NCBI RefSeq assembly: GCF_016863655.1
Contig: NZ_BOPH01000149.1
Coordinates: 1 to 64,000 of the forward strand
Direction of reading: 5' to 3'
DNA from: Virgisporangium ochraceum
GTDB taxonomy: Bacteria; Actinomycetota; Actinomycetes; Mycobacteriales; Micromonosporaceae
Length of the DNA stretch: 64,000 nt
Shown here: positions 61,164 through 64,000 of the stretch, piece by piece
Position numbering within the stretch: the stretch's first letter is position 1
How the letters are laid out: each line of letters opens with the position of its first letter
The notes under the pieces: generated by a model
The model's database searches: none
What the model saw: the letters and a program-made list of their open reading frames with translations, nothing else
What the model was told of the DNA's origin: nothing
Position numbers and translations under genes: made by a program

Positions 61164-61220
61164 TAGTTGAAAGTTCAGCAACCGCCGCCACGGTAGCATG
61201 AGATGCTGAACTTTCAACTA
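61164..61220. promoter_or_regulatory. MarR operator, perfect 17-base inverted repeat
   Basis: TAGTTGAAAGTTCAGCA (61164-61180) and TGCTGAACTTTCAACTA (61204-61220) are perfect reverse complements, 23 bp apart. Each arm contains a dimer-like core TGAAAGTTCA / TGAACTTTCA; the cores are 39 bp apart. It lies between the divergent SDR-WrbA and MarR genes, so MarR probably represses both sides. Confidence 0.88.
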
Positions 61221-61238
61221 ATCGAGGGAGGGCTCGCG

Positions 61239-61730
61239 ATGGAGCAACCACGCTGGCTGGACGACGAGGAGCAGCGGACGTGGCGCAGCTTCCTGCTGGC
61301 CAGCCGCCTGCTGTTCGACCGGGTGGAGCAGGGCCTGAAGCAGGACGCGGATCTCTCTTTCGCCTACTACGAGATCCTCACCCGGCTCTCGCAAGCGCCC
61401 GGGCACTCCATGCGGATGGTCGACCTGGCGGCCGCGTGCGTCTTCGACCGGAGCAGGCTGAGTCATGCGATCGACCGCCTCGTACGCCAACGGTGGGTCC
61501 GTCGGACGCCTTCGCCCTCCGACGGCCGGGGCCAGCTCGCGGAGCTCACCGAGGAGGGCGTGGAGAAGGTCCGGCAGGCCGCCCGCGGACATGTCGACCA
61601 GGTCCGGTCGCTGATGTTCGACCGGCTCACCCGGGAGCAGCAGGCGGCCCTACGGGAGATCAGCGAGGTGCTGGCCACCGGCATGGTCGACCCGCCGAAA
61701 CTCACGTCGATGGGCTGGCCGTCACAGTGA
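61239..61730 (+). CDS. MarR-family transcriptional regulator
   Basis: 163 residues from ATG 61239, after GAGGGAGGG. Winged helix: SFAYYEILTRLSQAPGHSMR, MVDLAAACVFDRSRLSHAID, RLVRQRWVRRTPSPSDGRGQ, and dimerisation helices at both ends. MarR proteins sense phenolic, quinone or oxidant ligands. Its position divergent to a quinone reductase operon suggests quinone/electrophile sensing. The ATG at 61203 lies inside the operator and is not the start. Confidence 0.92.
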   Translation: MEQPRWLDDEEQRTWRSFLLASRLLFDRVEQGLKQDADLSFAYYEILTRLSQAPGHSMRMVDLAAACVFDRSRLSHAIDRLVRQRWVRRTPSPSDGRGQLAELTEEGVEKVRQAARGHVDQVRSLMFDRLTREQQAALREISEVLATGMVDPPKLTSMGWPSQ

Positions 61731-61920
61731 CCGGCACGGTTCACCGCTGTCCGTACCGCACGGGTGCGGCGCGGACAGCGGCACATCGATGATCTTGTGC
61801 AGGATGTTCTGCCTGAGAGGATCTGATCTATACCCCTCCTGACCTCGTCGCCGTGCCAATCGCGTTATGGCGCCGCGTCTATCACCCGGACACGCACAGC
61901 TCGATATAGCCTCGTCGTAC

Positions 61921-62208
61921 ATGGCCACCTTTCGCACCGCGTCAACCCTGATCTCCTCAGACGGCACCCGAACCGCCGGCACCGCCGCCCTCTTCACCGA
62001 GCCGGGGCGCAAGGGTGAACCCGCCCCGTGGGCCGGTGACTTCCGGCCGGCCAACGATGCAGGCAACGGCCCCAAGGACGCAGTGGGAAAGACTTTCACG
62101 TTGGAGTTGCCCGACGGCAGCACCGGCACGGTCAAGGTCCAGAGCCGCAAGAGCGGAAAAGGGGGCGTCACCTTGGCGTTGATGGGTGAAGACGCGCCCC
62201 CCTTCTGA
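61921..62208 (+). CDS. Small conserved protein of unknown function
   Basis: 95 residues from ATG 61921: MATFRTASTLISSDGTRTAG, GKTFTLELPDGSTGTVKVQS and GKGGVTLALMGEDAPPF suggest a small all-beta protein. No family recognised. Followed 14 bases later by a terminator hairpin. Confidence 0.6.
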   Translation: MATFRTASTLISSDGTRTAGTAALFTEPGRKGEPAPWAGDFRPANDAGNGPKDAVGKTFTLELPDGSTGTVKVQSRKSGKGGVTLALMGEDAPPF

Positions 62209-62221
62209 TCGGCACGCGGAA

Positions 62222-62258
62222 CGGGGCCGAGCGTCGGCCGGCGCGGGGCTCGGCCCCG
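62222..62258 (+). terminator. Terminator-like hairpin
   Basis: CGGGGCCGAGC (62222-62232) pairs with GCTCGGCCCCG (62248-62258) over a 15-base loop. It follows the 95-aa gene and may also act on the opposite strand. Confidence 0.6.
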
Positions 62259-62287
62259 CCGCCCTCACCGACGATGGCGGCGGCCCG

Positions 62288-62578
62288 TCGATCGGGAAGC
62301 AGCCGTTCCTTGTGGTCCAGTTCGCGTTCCAGGACACGTAGGCCCTCATCGGGTGGACGACCGGCATCCCGCCACCGCAGCAGCTCGTCCCGCTGCGCCG
62401 ATCGCCACGCGTTCGCCGTCAGCGGGTCGCCAGACGGACAGCGAAGGCGACCAGCATGCCGACCCGGTCCCCCGGCGGCCGCGGCCAGAAACTGGCCGAA
62501 CGCGGAGGGTGCGGAGAAACCGTCGCCCGTGGCCGCTGCGACGGCGACGCTCAGGATCGTGAGGGCGGTGGTGTCGTC
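62288..62578 (-). pseudogene. Na+/H+ antiporter (CPA1) fragment
   Basis: The frame joins DDTTALTILSVAVAAATGDG, from the middle of a CPA1 antiporter, directly to WRSAQRDELLRWRDAGRPPD and EGLRVLERELDHKERLLPDR, which is the C-terminal tail of the same family. Hundreds of residues between them, including most membrane spans, are deleted. No start context is present. Confidence 0.65.
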
Positions 62579-62713
62579 GCGCCCGTCGCCGGCACGGCCC
62601 ACGCGACAGGCGTAGGGTAAAGCCTGACTCTGGCATCCCCGGCGAGCTTTGCCGCCGCTGATCCACCTGTTGTGACCGGCATTGCCTTCGTTCACCAACC
62701 GATCAGAGAGTTG

Positions 62714-62730
62714 GCGGTCGTGACGACCGC
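62714..62730 (+). promoter_or_regulatory. Palindrome over a start codon, copy 2 of 3
   Basis: GCGGTCGT-G-ACGACCGC, perfect 8-base arms. It is followed by a decayed frame (VVTTAAPRPSNHRNP) that resembles the N-terminus of the LapA-type protein at 63382 and the relic at 37991. So this is a third, most decayed copy of the same start region. Confidence 0.5.
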
Positions 62731-62812
62731 AGCGCCCCGCCCGTCGAATCACCGGAATCCGGATGCGGGTCCTGGCACCGCAGACGACGCCCAGAACACG
62801 AGGAGGCCTTTC

Positions 62813-62938
62813 ATGGCCAACAAGTCCGCACACAAGGAAGACCGTAAGAAGCAGGCGAGCACCCTCAAGGAGAAGCGTGCGGCGAAGAAGGCCAAGCACG
62901 CCGAGCCGTCATCCCAGATTCCGTCGACCGGCCGCTGA
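62813..62938 (+). CDS. Small lysine-rich protein (41 aa)
   Basis: 41 residues from ATG 62813 with a perfect AGGAGG ribosome site 6 bases upstream. Highly basic: MANKSAHKEDRKKQASTLKE, KRAAKKAKHAEPSSQIPSTG. A recurring small protein of actinomycetes with unknown role; may bind RNA or DNA (inference). A strong terminator follows about 60 bases later. Confidence 0.7.
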   Translation: MANKSAHKEDRKKQASTLKEKRAAKKAKHAEPSSQIPSTGR

Positions 62939-63375
62939 CCCGACACCGGTTCACGGTCCGTCGGCCCGAGCGATGGCGCGCCCTCGACCTGCTCGGATTC
63001 CGGTCCCCGGGCGTTACCGCCCGGGGACCTTCAACCCCCTATGACGCGTAAGGCATGCGATGGAGCCGACGAGGGACGGCACCACGCCCGGCCGTCCGCG
63101 AGGGACTGCCGGGGCACGTCGTCGAGGGATGCCTTCCCGGATGTGTATGCACTCGGACAGCGGAATCACGGTCTTCAGGCAATGATCCGCCACCGGGGGC
63201 CGGGGTGGCTGCATCACAATACCTCCGATGTGGCTGATCTGAACACGGGTCGCGTATCTTCGCCGCAGAAACCGGCGTAGGGTTAGGGGTGTCGTTCGGG
63301 ACCCGGTCGCCGACAATCTCGCCGCTGGCGGACGCTCCGCACCGATCCATGGTCACCGTTACCACTCGGAAGGCG
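62939..63375. other. Intergenic, holds terminator and LapA promoter region
   Basis: About 440 bases without a recognisable gene. Contains the hairpin at 63002-63029. The last 100 bases align by eye with 37886-37985 before the LapA relic. Confidence 0.45.
63002..63029 (+). terminator. Strong terminator hairpin
   Basis: GGTCCCCGGGCG (63002-63013), loop TTAC, CGCCCGGGGACC (63018-63029): perfect 12-base stem, downstream of the lysine-rich protein gene. There is no U-tract, as is common in actinomycetes. Confidence 0.8.
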
Positions 63376-63392
63376 GCGGTCGTGATGACCGC
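63376..63392 (+). promoter_or_regulatory. Palindrome over a start codon, copy 3 of 3
   Basis: GCGGTCGT-G-ATGACCGC, with one G/T mismatch pair, covering GTG 63382 and ATG 63385 of the intact LapA-type gene. Confidence 0.5.
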
Positions 63393-63789
63393 AGCACAGA
63401 ACCATCGACAGTCTCCGACACCGGCAAATGGGTACCAGAGTGCCGACCACCCCGACCGGTCGCGGTCGGACCAGCCGATGACGCCACGCTCGCGGGCGGG
63501 CGGGCTCTGGGTCATCGCTGTGACCTTCGTCCTCCTACTTCTCCTACTTCTGATCTTCGTGCTGCAGAACGGTCAACGCGTCGACGTGTCATTCCTCGGC
63601 GCAGACGGGAATGTTCCACTGGGTGTGGCGCTCCTTCTGGCCGCCGTCTTCGGCGCGCTGTTGGTGGCGCTGCCCGGAACGGTCCGCATCGTTCAGCTAC
63701 GCCTGCTCGGCCGCCGTCGTGGCTCCCTGCTCACCACGCGCCCGCTGACCGCTCCCGTCTCCGTACCGGACGCCCCCCGGAACGGGTAG
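63382..63789 (+). CDS. LapA-domain small membrane protein
   Basis: 135 residues from GTG 63382 (ATG 63385 is equally possible). A hydrophilic first 45 residues are followed by FVLLLLLLLIFVLQNGQRVD, VSFLGADGNVPLGVALLLAA and VFGALLVALPGTVRIVQLRL: two spans with the QNxxxVxVxFLxxxxxxPLxxxLLxA pattern of the LapA (DUF1049) family. GGAAGG precedes the start. A longer frame from 63289 exists, but the relic copy at 37991 has the same ATGATG start. Followed by a DUF5994 gene. Confidence 0.82.
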   Translation: MMTAAQNHRQSPTPANGYQSADHPDRSRSDQPMTPRSRAGGLWVIAVTFVLLLLLLLIFVLQNGQRVDVSFLGADGNVPLGVALLLAAVFGALLVALPGTVRIVQLRLLGRRRGSLLTTRPLTAPVSVPDAPRNG

Positions 63790-63838
63790 CGGCCGGTCGC
63801 CCGTCCGGCTCCACCTCCGAAGTCAGGATGGTCCCGTC

Positions 63839-64000
63839 ATGTCCACCGCCGCGCAGCACACCACCGACGTTGCTTCAACCCCGTCGTCACCACGTCTCGT
63901 CCTCGCCACGGTGCGGGCGAGACAGGCGGTTCTGGACGGAGGGTGGTGGCCACGGTCCCGCGACCCGTTCGCCGAGTTTCCCGGTCTCGTCGAGGCCCTG
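63839..64000 (+). CDS. DUF5994 family protein, cut by the right edge
   Basis: The first 54 residues are visible: MSTAAQHTTDVAS, RLVLATVRARQAVLDGGWWP, RSRDPFAEFPGLVEAL. They match the start of the intact DUF5994 protein at 38202. Same order (LapA then DUF5994) as at 38 kb, so the module is duplicated. The rest is outside the window. Confidence 0.88.
   Translation, partial: MSTAAQHTTDVASTPSSPRLVLATVRARQAVLDGGWWPRSRDPFAEFPGLVEAL

Noticed and set aside
1..64000. tRNA genes, rRNA, CRISPR arrays and insertion sequences
   Set aside because: No regularly spaced repeats, no terminal inverted repeats with transposase motifs, and no tRNA-like cloverleaf or T-loop signature was noticed. This was a reading by eye, so a faint element could be missed.

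Overview
The window is chromosomal DNA from a very GC-rich actinomycete. GTG starts are common, genes are packed with ATGA/GTGA overlaps, and SARP/BTAD regulators, GAF-ANTAR proteins, DUF5994, DUF6458 and a SigB-type sigma factor are present. The protein flavour is closest to Micromonosporaceae (Actinoplanes-like), but that placement is inference.

Region 1 (1-2.1 kb): decayed DNA on the left edge, including a frameshifted DNA methylase relic, then a SARP/BTAD regulator on the minus strand. Region 2 (2.27-34.3 kb): a complete-looking extracellular contractile injection system (eCIS, phage-tail-like). A small minus-strand operon (coiled-coil protein, membrane-cupin fusion, 77-residue protein) diverges from the first plus-strand structural operon (4697-15822): DUF4255 protein, unknown, sheath, tube, second sheath, second tube, LysM/CIS-tube adaptor, tiny protein, gp27-like hub, gp5/gpV spike, and a membrane-anchored protein. 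A minus-strand cassette follows (20487-16232): a 1264-residue DUF4157 protein with a C-terminal SHH-nuclease-like toxin domain, translationally coupled to an SMI1/KNR4 immunity protein. The second structural operon (20761-32594) encodes gp25, gpJ-like and gpI-like baseplate proteins, a probable tape-measure protein, an AAA+ ATPase, two related eCIS-associated proteins and a small protein. Two further SARP regulators close the cluster. Both structural operons and one SARP gene start directly behind 11-bp-period direct repeats of a GGTGACG-like heptamer, with nearly identical spacing to the start codon. This is the classic layout of a SARP-activated promoter and suggests one regulon.

Region 3 (34.3-64 kb): a stress-adaptation neighbourhood mixed with many broken genes. 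Intact genes include a CIRCE-controlled GroEL, a fatty-acid desaturase behind a SigB-type promoter, an AI-2E family transporter, an HPF/RaiA-like ribosome factor, a YihY membrane protein, a GAF-SpoIIE phosphatase, an FMN-split-barrel oxidase, sigma-like factors, two GAF-ANTAR proteins, a SigB/F-family sigma factor, an SPFH protein, an Acg-type nitroreductase, WrbA, an SDR and a divergent MarR regulator with a perfect operator. Relics include GAF-ANTAR, glycosyltransferase, SigJ-tail, VOC, SPFH, beta-lactamase, GGDEF, PAS, Na+/H+ antiporter and LapA fragments. A LapA-DUF5994 module occurs twice (38.0 kb, decayed; 63.4-64 kb, running off the right edge). No tRNA, rRNA, CRISPR array or transposase was recognised.
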